Assembly: GCA_003156975.1 (NCBI GenBank)
Contig: PMIE01000082.1
Coordinates: 88,978-133,772 of the forward strand
From: Chloroflexota bacterium
Lineage (GTDB): Bacteria > Chloroflexota > Limnocylindria > Limnocylindrales > CSP1-4
DNA: 44,795 nucleotides
Direction: 5' to 3'
In this document: positions 18,196-26,632 of the stretch, piece by piece
Layout: every line of letters begins with the position of its first letter
Numbering within the stretch: position 1 is the stretch's first letter
Position numbers and translations under genes: made by a program
The notes under the pieces: model-generated
What the model saw: the letters and a program-made list of their open reading frames with translations, nothing else
Databases searched by the model: none
Told to the model about the DNA's origin: nothing

Positions 18196-19041
18196 TTGGT
18201 GGACTGGCACACGGTGAACGAAATCGACAATGGAAGCGACGCACCGCGTCGTCCGCGAGCGTTGACAATCGCGGGCTCCGATTCCGGGGGCGGAGCGGGG
18301 ATACAGGCGGATCTCAAGACCTTCGCAGCTTTCGGTGTCTACGGCGCCTCGGCCATCACTGCGATTACCGCCCAGAACACGGTCGGGGTGCGGGCGATCC
18401 ACGAAGTTCCGGCGGATGTGGTGGCCGCCCAGATCGATGCCGTCCTCGAGGACATCGGCGCCGATGCGGCGAAGACGGGGATGCTGTTCAGCGTCGAAAT
18501 CGTCGAGGCGGTCGCCGATCGGCTGCGGGCCCACGCGTTCGCGCCGCTCGTCGTGGATCCGGTGATGGTCGCCAAGAGCGGCGACGCATTGCTGCTCCCC
18601 GAGGCGGTCCAGGCCATGCTCCGCCTCATCCTGCCTCTTGCGACCGTCGTGACGCCGAATGCGCCGGAGGCGGCCGTTCTGTCCGGCGTGGAGGTGCGGG
18701 ACACCGAATCGGCACGCGAGGCGGCGCGCCGGATCTTCGACCTCGGGCCGGCCCTGGTCATCGTCAAGGGCGGCCACCTCGACGGCGAGACCTCCGACGA
18801 CCTGATGTTCGACGGACGGTCTTTCGAGGTGCTGTCCGGCAAGCGTATCGACACGCCTCATACCCATGGGACCGGCTGCACTTTCTCGGCCGCAATCGCC
18901 GCGTGTCTTGCTCGCGGGCTCGAGCCGGCGGCATCTGCCCGGGAAGCTCGCGCCTTCTTGCAGGGCGCAATCGAACATGCGGAGCCGCTCGGCGCAGGCC
19001 ACGGGCCCGTGAACCACTTCTGGAGGTCTTCCCATGACTGA
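18196..19041 (+). CDS. thiD: Hydroxymethylpyrimidine/phosphomethylpyrimidine kinase
   Basis: Phosphorylates HMP and HMP-phosphate to HMP-pyrophosphate for thiamine synthesis; ribokinase-like fold, about 281 residues. Motifs: [19 protein letters not shown] (24-42), [31 protein letters not shown] and the anion-hole/catalytic [11 protein letters not shown] with Cys228. The exact start is uncertain. TTG 18196, GTG 18199 and GTG 18214 are in frame, none has a strong ribosome site, and only the last is free of overlap with the riboswitch terminator region by a margin. First gene of the operon. Confidence 0.94.
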   Translation: MVDWHTVNEIDNGSDAPRRPRALTIAGSDSGGGAGIQADLKTFAAFGVYGASAITAITAQNTVGVRAIHEVPADVVAAQIDAVLEDIGADAAKTGMLFSVEIVEAVADRLRAHAFAPLVVDPVMVAKSGDALLLPEAVQAMLRLILPLATVVTPNAPEAAVLSGVEVRDTESAREAARRIFDLGPALVIVKGGHLDGETSDDLMFDGRSFEVLSGKRIDTPHTHGTGCTFSAAIAACLARGLEPAASAREARAFLQGAIEHAEPLGAGHGPVNHFWRSSHD

Positions 19042-19858
19042 ACTCGATCTTGCCCAACGCACCGCCGAGTCGCTTGCCCGGATTCGCGAGCGCACGCCGC
19101 TGATTCACAACATCACCAACTTCGTGGTGATGAACGACACGGCGAACCTGCTCCTGGCCCTTGGGGCGTCGCCGGTCATGGCCCATGCCATCGAGGAAGT
19201 GCGCGAGATGGTGGGCTATGCCGGCGCCCTGGTTCTGAACATCGGGACGCTCGAGGAGAGCTGGATCAAGTCGATGCTCGCGGCGGGTGAGGAAGCGAAC
19301 CTGCGCGGCATTCCGGTGGTGCTGGATCCGGTGGGCGCGGGGGCCACGAGGCTTCGTACTACGACCACGGAGCGGATCCGCGCCGCCGTCCGGGTGGCCG
19401 TGGTTCGCGGCAATGCCGCCGAACTGGCCACCATCGCGGGCATGGAGGCGCAGATCCGGGGCGTTGATTCGGTTGCATCGGGCGAGCCCGCCGCCGCGGC
19501 GCGGCTGGCGGCCGCTCGCTTCGGGGGCGTCGCCGTCGTCAGCGGCCCGGTGGACTATGTGGCCGACTCTTCGCGCGCGGCCGAGGTAAGGAACGGCGAT
19601 CCTCTCCTGGGCCGGATCACCGGCTCGGGCTGCATGGCCACGGCGACCGTCGGGGCATTCCTTGCCGTGGAGCCCGACCCCTTCCTGGCCGCGACTGAGG
19701 CGATGATCGCGTTTGGGATCGCCGGAGAAGTGGCAGCGGAGCGCAGCGCGGGCCCCGGCACGTTCCGGGCAAATCTGCTGGATGCGGTGGCGGCGCTGGA
19801 CGGGGCCACGATCCTGGCTCGTACTCGGGCGGCGCTTCGCGAGGCTCAGCCGGCATGA
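19034..19858 (+). CDS. thiM: Hydroxyethylthiazole kinase
   Basis: Salvage kinase that phosphorylates 4-methyl-5-(2-hydroxyethyl)thiazole, 274 residues. Family blocks: PLIHNITNFVVMNDTANLLL, GASPVMAHA, LVLNIGTL, PVVLDPVGAGATRLRT, RGNAAEL and the catalytic GSGCMATA near residue 200. ATG 19034 has GGAGGT at 19021-19026, and the gene overlaps thiD by 8 bases. ThiM indicates thiazole salvage; no thiG, thiS or thiC is in the window, so de novo synthesis is not shown here. Confidence 0.95.
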   Translation: MTELDLAQRTAESLARIRERTPLIHNITNFVVMNDTANLLLALGASPVMAHAIEEVREMVGYAGALVLNIGTLEESWIKSMLAAGEEANLRGIPVVLDPVGAGATRLRTTTTERIRAAVRVAVVRGNAAELATIAGMEAQIRGVDSVASGEPAAAARLAAARFGGVAVVSGPVDYVADSSRAAEVRNGDPLLGRITGSGCMATATVGAFLAVEPDPFLAATEAMIAFGIAGEVAAERSAGPGTFRANLLDAVAALDGATILARTRAALREAQPA

Positions 19859-20589
19859 CGGCGATGCGAGGCGACGCCGCCACCGCCGAGCGCGCGCGAC
19901 GCCGGGACCTGCTCCGTGCGGCCGGCGTCTATCTCGTGACCGAGGAATCTCTGAGCGCCGGGCGGCGATCGGAGGAGATCGTCGAAGCCGCCCTGGCCGG
20001 CGGCGTCCGGGTCGTCCAGGTCCGCGAAAAGGACGGCTCCGCTCGCCGCGCACTCGAGATCGCCCGGGCAGTCCGCACCATGACCCGTAGATTCGGCGCT
20101 CTCCTGATCGTCAACGATCGGATCGACATCGCCCTCGCGTCCGACGCCGACGGCGTCCACCTGGGCCAGACCGACATGCCCCTCCTAGAAGCGCGGCGCC
20201 TCCTGGGCGACGCGGCCCTGATCGGGCTGTCGATCACCGACGCCGCCCAGCTCACTGCACCCGACGCAATCGCGGCCGACTGCCTGGGCGTCGGCGCGGT
20301 CTTCGCCACCGCTTCCAAGTTGGACGCGGCCCTGACCGGGCTGCAGCTTCTTGCCGGCGTGCGCGATTACCGGGCCTCGAGCGGCGCGCCAATAGTCGCC
20401 ATCGGCGGCATCAATGCCGGGAACGCCGGCGCGGCAATCGACGCCGGAGCAGACCTCGTGGCGGTGATAACGGCAATCTCCGCCGCCGCGGACCCCGGCC
20501 GCGCCGCCGCGGAACTGCTTGCGATAGTCCGAGCGGCGCAGGCCGCTCGCCCCGAGCCGGCCGCGCGCCCCTTGCAGGCCCGCCGATGA
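19855..20589 (+). CDS. thiE: Thiamine-phosphate synthase
   Basis: Couples HMP-pyrophosphate with thiazole phosphate to make thiamine phosphate; TIM-barrel enzyme, 244 residues. Recognisable blocks: VQVREKDGS (pyrophosphate contact), LIVNDRIDIALA, DGVHLGQTDMP, IGLSITDA and VAIGGINAGNAG. The usual VGPIFxTxTK segment is VGAVFATASK here, a mild variant. About 20 extra residues lead in and an Ala/Arg-rich tail trails. The ATG overlaps the thiM stop by 4 bases (ATGA). Confidence 0.94.
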   Translation: MTAMRGDAATAERARRRDLLRAAGVYLVTEESLSAGRRSEEIVEAALAGGVRVVQVREKDGSARRALEIARAVRTMTRRFGALLIVNDRIDIALASDADGVHLGQTDMPLLEARRLLGDAALIGLSITDAAQLTAPDAIAADCLGVGAVFATASKLDAALTGLQLLAGVRDYRASSGAPIVAIGGINAGNAGAAIDAGADLVAVITAISAAADPGRAAAELLAIVRAAQAARPEPAARPLQARR

Positions 20590-21566
20590 GTGGCTCTGGG
20601 GAGTTCGAGCTGATCGCCTCGCTGGCCGGACGCCTCGATCCTGCCGACGGGCTCGGGATCGGCGACGACGCCGCAGCCTGGATGGTCGGCGCCGGAACGC
20701 TACTAGTGGCCACGACGGACATGCTCGTCGAAAGAGTCCATTTCCGCCTGGACTGGACCTCACCGCGCGACCTGGGCTGGAAGGCGCTGGCGGTCAACCT
20801 GTCCGATCTTGCGGCGATGGGAGCGATGCCGGGACGGGCCCTGGTCTCCGTCGCGCTGCTGCCGGGACAGACCGCGATCGTCGAGGAAATGTACGACGGA
20901 CTGAGCGAGCTGGGTCGGCTCACGGGCACGCGAGTCGTGGGCGGTGACACTGTTCGTACCTCCGGACCGCTCGTTGTGAATGTGGCGCTACTTGGAGAAG
21001 CAGAACCGGGCCGGCTGCTGCGGCGAGACGGCGCGGTGCCCGGCGATCTTCTCGCCGTCACGGGCGCGGTCGGGGCCTCCGCCGCCGGCCTTGCGCTCCT
21101 GCTGGAAGCGGATCCCGAGCGGCTCGCCCGACCGGAGGCTGCTCAACTTCTGGCTGCGCACCATCGCCCGAACCCGCGGCTGGCCGCGGGCCGCACCCTC
21201 GCCTCGATGGGTCTTCGCTGTGCGATCGACATCAGCGACGGAGTCGCCAGCGAGGCATGGCACGTGGCCCGGTCCAGCGGCGTGGAAATCGCTCTCGACG
21301 CGGATCGCCTTCCGCTCAACGCAGGAGCCGTGGAGCTGTTTGGCCGGGAGAAGGCATGCCAGTTCGCCGTCGCCGGCGGCGAAGACTATGAGCTGCTCTT
21401 CGCCGTCCCCGAGGCCCGTCTGGCTGAGGTCACGGCCGCTCTGGGCGAGCAAGGCGGGGCCACGGTGGTCGGCCGCGTGATTGGGCAGCGGGCCGGTGGG
21501 CGTGTCGACCTGCTCCACGCTGGTCGCGTGGTGGAACCGGGCCGACCGGGCTACGTGGCGTTCTGA
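20586..21566 (+). CDS. thiL: Thiamine-monophosphate kinase
   Basis: Final step of TPP synthesis: ATP-dependent phosphorylation of thiamine monophosphate. 326 residues of the PurM/ThiL fold. N-terminal FELIASLAGRL; Mg/ATP loop GIGDDAA (24-30); TTDMLVERVHF; NLSDLAAMGAMP; GGDTVRTSGP; C-terminal IDISDGVASEAWH and AGGEDYELLFAVP. Starts within the last codons of thiE (4-base overlap). Together thiD, thiM, thiE and thiL convert imported precursors to TPP, the riboswitch ligand. Confidence 0.96.
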   Translation: MSGSGEFELIASLAGRLDPADGLGIGDDAAAWMVGAGTLLVATTDMLVERVHFRLDWTSPRDLGWKALAVNLSDLAAMGAMPGRALVSVALLPGQTAIVEEMYDGLSELGRLTGTRVVGGDTVRTSGPLVVNVALLGEAEPGRLLRRDGAVPGDLLAVTGAVGASAAGLALLLEADPERLARPEAAQLLAAHHRPNPRLAAGRTLASMGLRCAIDISDGVASEAWHVARSSGVEIALDADRLPLNAGAVELFGREKACQFAVAGGEDYELLFAVPEARLAEVTAALGEQGGATVVGRVIGQRAGGRVDLLHAGRVVEPGRPGYVAF

Positions 21567-22966
21567 TGAACATGACAACCGAAGTTCAGCCGTTGGGCGT
21601 GCCGCGCAGCGATCTGGCCGCGGCCACGATCGGCATCGAGCGCGTGCCGGATCGATTTCGTGTGCTCGGCTTCCTGGACTACTTCGTCCTGTGGGCGGAC
21701 CTGGGCGTCGGCCTTCTGGTCCTGCTTGCGGGAACCGCCCTGGTCCCGGGCCTGGGTTTTGTCGAGGCGATTCTGGCCATCCTGCTGGGAACGCTAATCG
21801 GCAACCTGATGCTGGGGCTGGCCGGAGTCATCGGCAGCGACCTCGCCGTCCCCTCGATGGTCAGCCTGCGTCCCAGCTTCGGGCAGCGCGGCAGCTATCT
21901 GCCCAGCCTGATCAACGTTGTCCAGCTCGTGGGCTGGGGAGCATTCGAGCTGATCATCATGGCCCAGGCTTCGGCCACGATCACCAAGTCGGTTCTCGGC
22001 GTTTCGAGCTACGCCGTTTGGGCGGTCGTCTGGGGCGTCGTGATCACGGTATTCGCCCTCGGTGGGCCGCTCGTCGTCGTCCGCCAGTGGCTCGAGAAGG
22101 CGGGCATATGGATCGTTCTTGCGACCGCGGCCTGGATGACGATCTACGTCGTGACCCATGCCAGCTTCGCGACGCTGGTGAACAGGCCCGGCAATGGCAC
22201 CCTCAACTTCGCCCAGGGGATCGACCTGGTGGTGGCAATGCCGATCAGCTGGCTGCCCCTTGTCGCCGACTTCAATCGCTTCGCGAAGAGCTCCCGCACC
22301 TCCTTCTGGGGGACTGTCTCCGGCTTCGCGGTGTCCAACGTTCTCTTCTTCAGCCTCGGTGTGCTCCTGATCCTGGTACTGCCGTCCGCGGACCTGATCG
22401 GCTCGATCATGACCGTGGCGTTTGGCGCGGCTGGCCTGGCGCTCCTGCTCGGTGACGAGACCGACAACGCGTTCGCCGACGTGTACTCGGGCGCAATCTC
22501 GATCAAGAACGTTGTGCCGGCACTCTCGACGCGAGCGCTCGTGACCACGATCGGCGGACTGTGCCTGGTCATCGCCCTAACCGCAAACCTCACCAGCTTC
22601 CAGGGCTTCCTGTACCTGGTGGGTTCGCTATTCACGCCGCTCTTCGGGGTCGTGTTCGCCGACTACTTTCTGCTCAGGAGGCGGCGCTACGAAACGGCCG
22701 ACCTGTATCCGTCCGATGGACGGGGCAGATTCCGAGGTGGGATCAACCCGGTGGCGCTGATCGCCTGGGGCTGCGGCATCGCTGCTTACCTCGCCGAGAC
22801 GACGTACGTAGGCTGGCTCGGCGGGACGCTTCCATCGCTGGCGGTGTCGCTCGTCGTGTACCTGGCTTTGAGCGCGACGATGGGCCGCCTGCGAGCGCGT
22901 CTAGGGGGCTGGTGGCCGGCGGTTCGCGGCGTGGGGGTCTCGGTGCTTCGGCGCATCGGCGTCTAG
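21566..22966 (+). CDS. cytX: NCS1 family transporter, CytX-like HMP permease
   Basis: Integral membrane permease of the NCS1 (purine/cytosine/allantoin) family, 466 residues with about 12 hydrophobic helices. The N-terminal cytoplasmic segment leads into LGFLDYFVLWADLGVGLLVLL. Conserved parts include the helix-3 region VQLVGWGAFELIIMAQA and the SWLPLVADFNRFAK loop typical of the family. Its place as last gene of a TPP-controlled operon (start codon sharing a base with the thiL stop, TGATG) supports uptake of hydroxymethylpyrimidine, as proposed for CytX. The 3' end overlaps the convergent HAD gene by 66 bases. Confidence 0.9.
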   Translation: MNMTTEVQPLGVPRSDLAAATIGIERVPDRFRVLGFLDYFVLWADLGVGLLVLLAGTALVPGLGFVEAILAILLGTLIGNLMLGLAGVIGSDLAVPSMVSLRPSFGQRGSYLPSLINVVQLVGWGAFELIIMAQASATITKSVLGVSSYAVWAVVWGVVITVFALGGPLVVVRQWLEKAGIWIVLATAAWMTIYVVTHASFATLVNRPGNGTLNFAQGIDLVVAMPISWLPLVADFNRFAKSSRTSFWGTVSGFAVSNVLFFSLGVLLILVLPSADLIGSIMTVAFGAAGLALLLGDETDNAFADVYSGAISIKNVVPALSTRALVTTIGGLCLVIALTANLTSFQGFLYLVGSLFTPLFGVVFADYFLLRRRRYETADLYPSDGRGRFRGGINPVALIAWGCGIAAYLAETTYVGWLGGTLPSLAVSLVVYLALSATMGRLRARLGGWWPAVRGVGVSVLRRIGV

Positions 22967-23596
22967 GTCGCCCAGGAACCTCTCCACCCATTCGACGACC
23001 GACGCGGCCGACTCGACCGCTCCTGCGGCGCCGAGCTCCTCAGCGTCCGCGAGCATGGACACGATTCCCACGCCTCGGACGCCGACAGCGGCTGCCATCC
23101 GCATGTCATCCAGTGCGTCGCCGACGTAGACGGCTTCATCCGGGCGCGTGGCGTTCGCCAACTCCAGGGCGAGTTCCAAGGGACGGGGATGGGGCTTCCC
23201 GGCATCCGTGTCCTCGTGGTAGACGCGGACCGTCAACAGGTCCCCCGCGCCGATCCGTTCCAGCTGGGGCTCGACCTCGCGGCGGCTCCCGCCGGTGACG
23301 ATCCCGAGCGTGTATCCGGCCGACACGAGCCGAATCAGAGCCTCGACGACGCCGGGGAATGGCTCAGTCCTGTCGCTCCGAAACGTGGCCGCCCAGACCT
23401 GGACGGCCTCCTCGGTTCGCTCCTCGGGTATTCCGAGCGAGCGATACATCAGGCGCCAATTGGGGGAGAAGAGGCGTCGGAAGATCGCTTCGTCGAACGG
23501 CACGCCAATCTTCCGGCAGATCGCGGCGTCCGTTTCGAAGAGCGCGGGAACCGAATCGACGATTGTTCCGTCCCAATCGAAGAGGATGGTGCGCAT
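22901..23596 (-). CDS. HAD-family phosphatase (Gph/PpaX-like)
   Basis: Haloacid-dehalogenase superfamily hydrolase, 231 residues from ATG 23596, chosen because motif I, FDWDGTIVDS, begins at residue 6. A helical cap follows (20-80); motif II is GIVTGGSR, motif III Lys lies in AGKPHPRPL, and motif IV is YVGDALDDM. Architecture fits phosphoglycolate phosphatase or pyrophosphatase PpaX, but the substrate cannot be read from sequence. The Pro/Arg-rich tail lies antisense to the cytX 3' end and may be loosely constrained. No strong ribosome site is visible. Confidence 0.88.
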   Translation of the reverse strand: MRTILFDWDGTIVDSVPALFETDAAICRKIGVPFDEAIFRRLFSPNWRLMYRSLGIPEERTEEAVQVWAATFRSDRTEPFPGVVEALIRLVSAGYTLGIVTGGSRREVEPQLERIGAGDLLTVRVYHEDTDAGKPHPRPLELALELANATRPDEAVYVGDALDDMRMAAAVGVRGVGIVSMLADAEELGAAGAVESAASVVEWVERFLGDLDADAPKHRDPHAANRRPPAP

Positions 23597-23804
23597 GACG
23601 TCGAATCGTACGGGAAAGCGCCAAATCGCATCGCGGCGATGCATCCAAGACGACCGTCGGGCCGAATACACATTAGGGAAGGACGCCAGAGCCGAGTGGT
23701 GGTCATCAACTTGAGGGACCGCGACCTACCACTGTTGCGCAGGGCAGGAATACCGATATCTTCATTAAGAATCAACTAGCACAGGTGGTAGATTTCGCAA
23801 CGTG

Positions 23805-24368
23805 ATGGATTTGGCGCAGCCGGGTATTCAGAGGGTCGTCGAGGCCGCCTCCCGCAAGGGAGTTGCGCTCGACATTCGGCTTCTGCCCGGCGGCCCGTGC
23901 ACTTCGGAGCAGGCCGCGGCGGCCCTCGATGCGGAACTCGGTCAGATGGTCGAGGCCATGGTCTTCGTGGCCCCGCGACCCGAGGGCAGGCTGATCCCGC
24001 TCGTTTGCCTCGTGTCGGGCGCCAACCAGGTCGATCTGTCATTGCTCGCGGCAGTCAGCGGCGAGTTCGCGATTCGGGCCGCCAGCGCGCGCGAAGTGCG
24101 CGAGCTCACCGGTTTCTCGCCCGATGCCATCCCGCCCATCGGCTACGGCCGAGAAGTGCGCATTCTGATGGATCAGGATCTGTGCCAGTACCAGTGGATC
24201 TGGGCTGCCGCAGGCTCGGGCACGGCCGTCTTCAAAGTTGCGCCTCGGACGCTGCGGATGCTCTCCAATGCAGTTGTGGCTCCCGTCGCCATCGCGACCT
24301 GGATGAGCTCTTCTGCTGCCACCGCCATGGAGCCGCGCCTCCAGTTCGAGACCGGCGCAGGGGCGTAG
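23805..24368 (+). CDS. YbaK/aminoacyl-tRNA deacylase-fold protein
   Basis: About 187 residues of the YbaK/ProX (INS) fold, whose members hydrolyse mischarged aminoacyl-tRNA such as Cys-tRNA(Pro). Visible features are an N-terminal helix, the core strands QMVEAMVFVA and GRLIPLVCLVSGANQVDLSLL, and the GFSPDAIPPIGYG loop. The position normally held by the conserved lysine in the IVKTLVF-type strand is Glu here (residue 50 from this ATG), so editing activity is doubtful. GTG 23802 directly before the ATG is an equally possible start. Alone on this strand; divergent from the HAD gene. Confidence 0.78.
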   Translation: MDLAQPGIQRVVEAASRKGVALDIRLLPGGPCTSEQAAAALDAELGQMVEAMVFVAPRPEGRLIPLVCLVSGANQVDLSLLAAVSGEFAIRAASAREVRELTGFSPDAIPPIGYGREVRILMDQDLCQYQWIWAAAGSGTAVFKVAPRTLRMLSNAVVAPVAIATWMSSSAATAMEPRLQFETGAGA

Positions 24369-24690
24369 CTCGGGGCAGCGAGCGGCGTCGTCACTCGCGA
24401 TCGTGGCTGAGGAGATACCGAGTTGTCCCCATTCGTGGACGGCCGGTGGACAAGTCTGGGGTCGACTTTCGAATTAGGTGGAAAACCCGATTGAACGGAC
24501 GTGGCCGTTCCTATAGCTTATATCGGACGTCCGAAGGGGCTGAGCGTCTGCTAGTGGCTGCGATGACATCAAGGCTCATGCAGCGAGTAGGTTCCTTCGG
24601 GCGTTTCTTTGTGCCCGTCGCCGGTGAGGGTCCCGGCGCAAACGAGATGAAAGTCGCGAGCGGCCGGCCGGTCGCTCCGGGCCGACGCGT
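24369..24690. other. Non-coding stretch with palindromes
   Basis: No supported gene. A locally A/T-richer part holds GAACGG-N6-CCGTTC (24493-24510), TATAGCTTATAT (24512-24523) and the perfect palindrome TCGGACGTCCGA (24523-24534). Several short hairpins follow (CGGGC with GCCCG near 24600-24620, CGCCGG with CCGGCG near 24621-24640). This could be a promoter plus structured transcript or only regulatory DNA. Confidence 0.3.
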
Positions 24691-24726
24691 CGAGGCGGCG
24701 TCTTGGGAGGTCCAGACGCCGCCTCG
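24691..24726. terminator. 13-bp perfect hairpin terminator
   Basis: CGAGGCGGCGTCT (24691-24703), a 10-base loop and AGACGCCGCCTCG (24714-24726) pair without mismatch. On the plus strand it is followed by GCATTTGTC. It lies 65 bases past the stop of the minus-strand gene that ends at 24791. Confidence 0.65.
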
Positions 24727-24790
24727 GCATTTGTCGCGAGGCCCGGGGTGGAGGAGGAGTGCCCGGGGTCTCGCAGGTGTTCGAGTTGGT

Positions 24791-25192
24791 TCAGGCTGGC
24801 CGCCGCTCGGCTTCGCCCCATTTGCTGTCCGAATAGAGAGCCCGGAGAAAGAGCATCCGGTTGACCTGGGCGAGCGACCAGCGAGAGTCGCATCGCGGCA
24901 GGCCCACGACGTAGCTGATCAGAGCGGCGGCGTCCTGCCCGGTGAAGCCGCTGCTGACGAGCAATCTGTATGAAGCCTGGGTCTGGAGCAGGCGAGGCAG
25001 CACGTCCGGCGAAATGAGGGTCGGCGAGGCCGTCGTCTGGGGAACGAGTGGCTCCTGCACTGCCTCCGCTTCGATGGGTACGGAAACGCGTTCGGGCTGG
25101 CCGTTGGGCGGCTGCGGGCGTCCAGCGGCGGACCGCCGGGCCATGGGCCCGGTCTGTCCTGTGCTGCTGTGATCCGCCTTGCCAGCCATCAT
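24791..25192 (-). CDS. Small protein of unknown function
   Basis: Not recognised. 133 residues from ATG 25192 (a second ATG follows at 25189), with AGGGA 4 bases upstream. The first 65 residues are Gln/Pro/Ser-rich and probably disordered. The last ~65 form a compact helical domain: DVLPRLLQTQASYRLLVSSG, FTGQDAAALISYVVGL, CDSRWSLAQVNRMLFLRALY and SDSKWGEAER. The Trp- and Arg-rich helices suggest a protein- or nucleic-acid-binding module, without proof. Divergent from the membrane protein at 25416. Confidence 0.6.
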   Translation of the reverse strand: MMAGKADHSSTGQTGPMARRSAAGRPQPPNGQPERVSVPIEAEAVQEPLVPQTTASPTLISPDVLPRLLQTQASYRLLVSSGFTGQDAAALISYVVGLPRCDSRWSLAQVNRMLFLRALYSDSKWGEAERRPA

Positions 25193-25415
25193 TCGATCCC
25201 TATCTCCGTTCTGCCCCCGTACATGAACAGTCGGTTCCGGGGCCTTCTGGCACGAGGCCCACGGGGTCAGGAAATGGCCGGTACTTGCGGTCCAGTGCTC
25301 CTTCGTTCGTATTAGTGGACCCAACCGGGCCGGCATGCCAGGGCATGAGCGAGACCGAATCTCCGTCTCGGCGTCGTTCGCGCGCCCAACCGGTCGGTGC
25401 CGCTAGACTGCTGGC

Positions 25416-26624
25416 GTGCGTGTCCGCCAGTTCGAGTTGAGGCTTCTTGCCGCGGCCCTCACGGTTCTCTGGGCCGCGGGTGGAGGCGTGATCTTGCTCG
25501 CCTATCGGCCGGGCGGTCCCCTCGACCTGCTGGTCGGCATCGCTGCCTCGCTGCCACTATTGGTCAGCGTCGCCCCGATCATCTGGCCCCCTCTGGTGCG
25601 GAGCGAACGCGGATCGGCCGGTGTGTTCTGGCTGGGCCTTTTGGCGGGTCTTCTGCTCCTCCCGTCCATCGCTGCGGTGGCCGGTCAGGTCATACAGGGC
25701 GGCACGGAGCCGCTCATGCCTTCTCTCGAGGTGATCTACCCGTGGGCTGTTGCGCTGCTGGCTACGAGTCTCTTTGCCGGATTGGGCATCAGCCGCCAGA
25801 TCGTCACTGAGACCGGGATCGGCAAGAGGCGCCTCGCCGCTTCGATCGCGTTCGCGGTCGTGGCGACATCGGTGATCGGCGGCGTTTTCGCCGGCGTCAG
25901 CCTTGCCGACAACGCGGCCCTCGCCGACAAGCCGGTCGCTCACTCGAGGTTCGGACCCACCGTCATGTTGCCTGCCCCGGGGCCGTCGGGACCGATTGCC
26001 CCGCCCGATTGCCGGAGCGCACTTGTGACGCCCCGAACCGCCCACCTGGACGTCGATCTCTCGGCCGATGTCGATTTGCGCGCCGTCGGCACTGTCAGTC
26101 TGACGGGCAACCGGTCCGGCTCGAACATGTCGTGGTCGGCTCAGGTCGTCCGCAGCGATCTCTTCGGCCAGTACGCGGTGGTCAGGGTCGGCGCGTCGGC
26201 CTGGACTCTCTCGCCCGGGACCAGCTGGGCAGTCGTCACCCCGAGTTCGGTAGATGGCCAGGCACTCGACTTGGCGGTCATTGCCAGTGCGCTGTCGCCG
26301 GAGAACCGGACCACAACCGAGGATCGCGGGCTGGAGTATGTGGAAGGGGCCCGGTCGCGGCGGTGCCGAGTTGCCGTGGACGGGGACACGTTTGCAGCCG
26401 CATTCCCGCAGGTGGCGTGGCTGGTCGGCAAGGCTTCTCTGGCCACCTGGCGGGGACAACTCGACTTCTGGGTCTTCGATGACGGAGAGGTAGGGATGGT
26501 TTCCGGCACCGTCAATGGCGATGCCCACGAGATTCTGGCGCACGGCATCCAGGCCACGGTGAGGGTCAAGATGTCCGCCACCGACAGGGACACCGCGATC
26601 ACGATCTCGCCACCGCGAACCTGA
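25416..26624 (+). CDS. Five-span membrane protein with extracytoplasmic domain
   Basis: Not recognised. 402 residues, GTG start. Five hydrophobic segments lie at about 9-31, 36-60, 68-93, 106-126 and 143-168. A Pro/Gly linker (LPAPGPSGPIAPPDCRS) and a ~210-residue beta-rich soluble domain (about 190-400) follow, probably outside the membrane. The domain has two lone Cys, at CRSAL and RRCRVAV, that could pair. No lipobox or enzymatic motif seen. The WYL regulator follows after 8 bases, so the two are likely co-transcribed. Confidence 0.68.
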   Translation: MRVRQFELRLLAAALTVLWAAGGGVILLAYRPGGPLDLLVGIAASLPLLVSVAPIIWPPLVRSERGSAGVFWLGLLAGLLLLPSIAAVAGQVIQGGTEPLMPSLEVIYPWAVALLATSLFAGLGISRQIVTETGIGKRRLAASIAFAVVATSVIGGVFAGVSLADNAALADKPVAHSRFGPTVMLPAPGPSGPIAPPDCRSALVTPRTAHLDVDLSADVDLRAVGTVSLTGNRSGSNMSWSAQVVRSDLFGQYAVVRVGASAWTLSPGTSWAVVTPSSVDGQALDLAVIASALSPENRTTTEDRGLEYVEGARSRRCRVAVDGDTFAAAFPQVAWLVGKASLATWRGQLDFWVFDDGEVGMVSGTVNGDAHEILAHGIQATVRVKMSATDRDTAITISPPRT

Positions 26625-26632
26625 TCGGGTAC

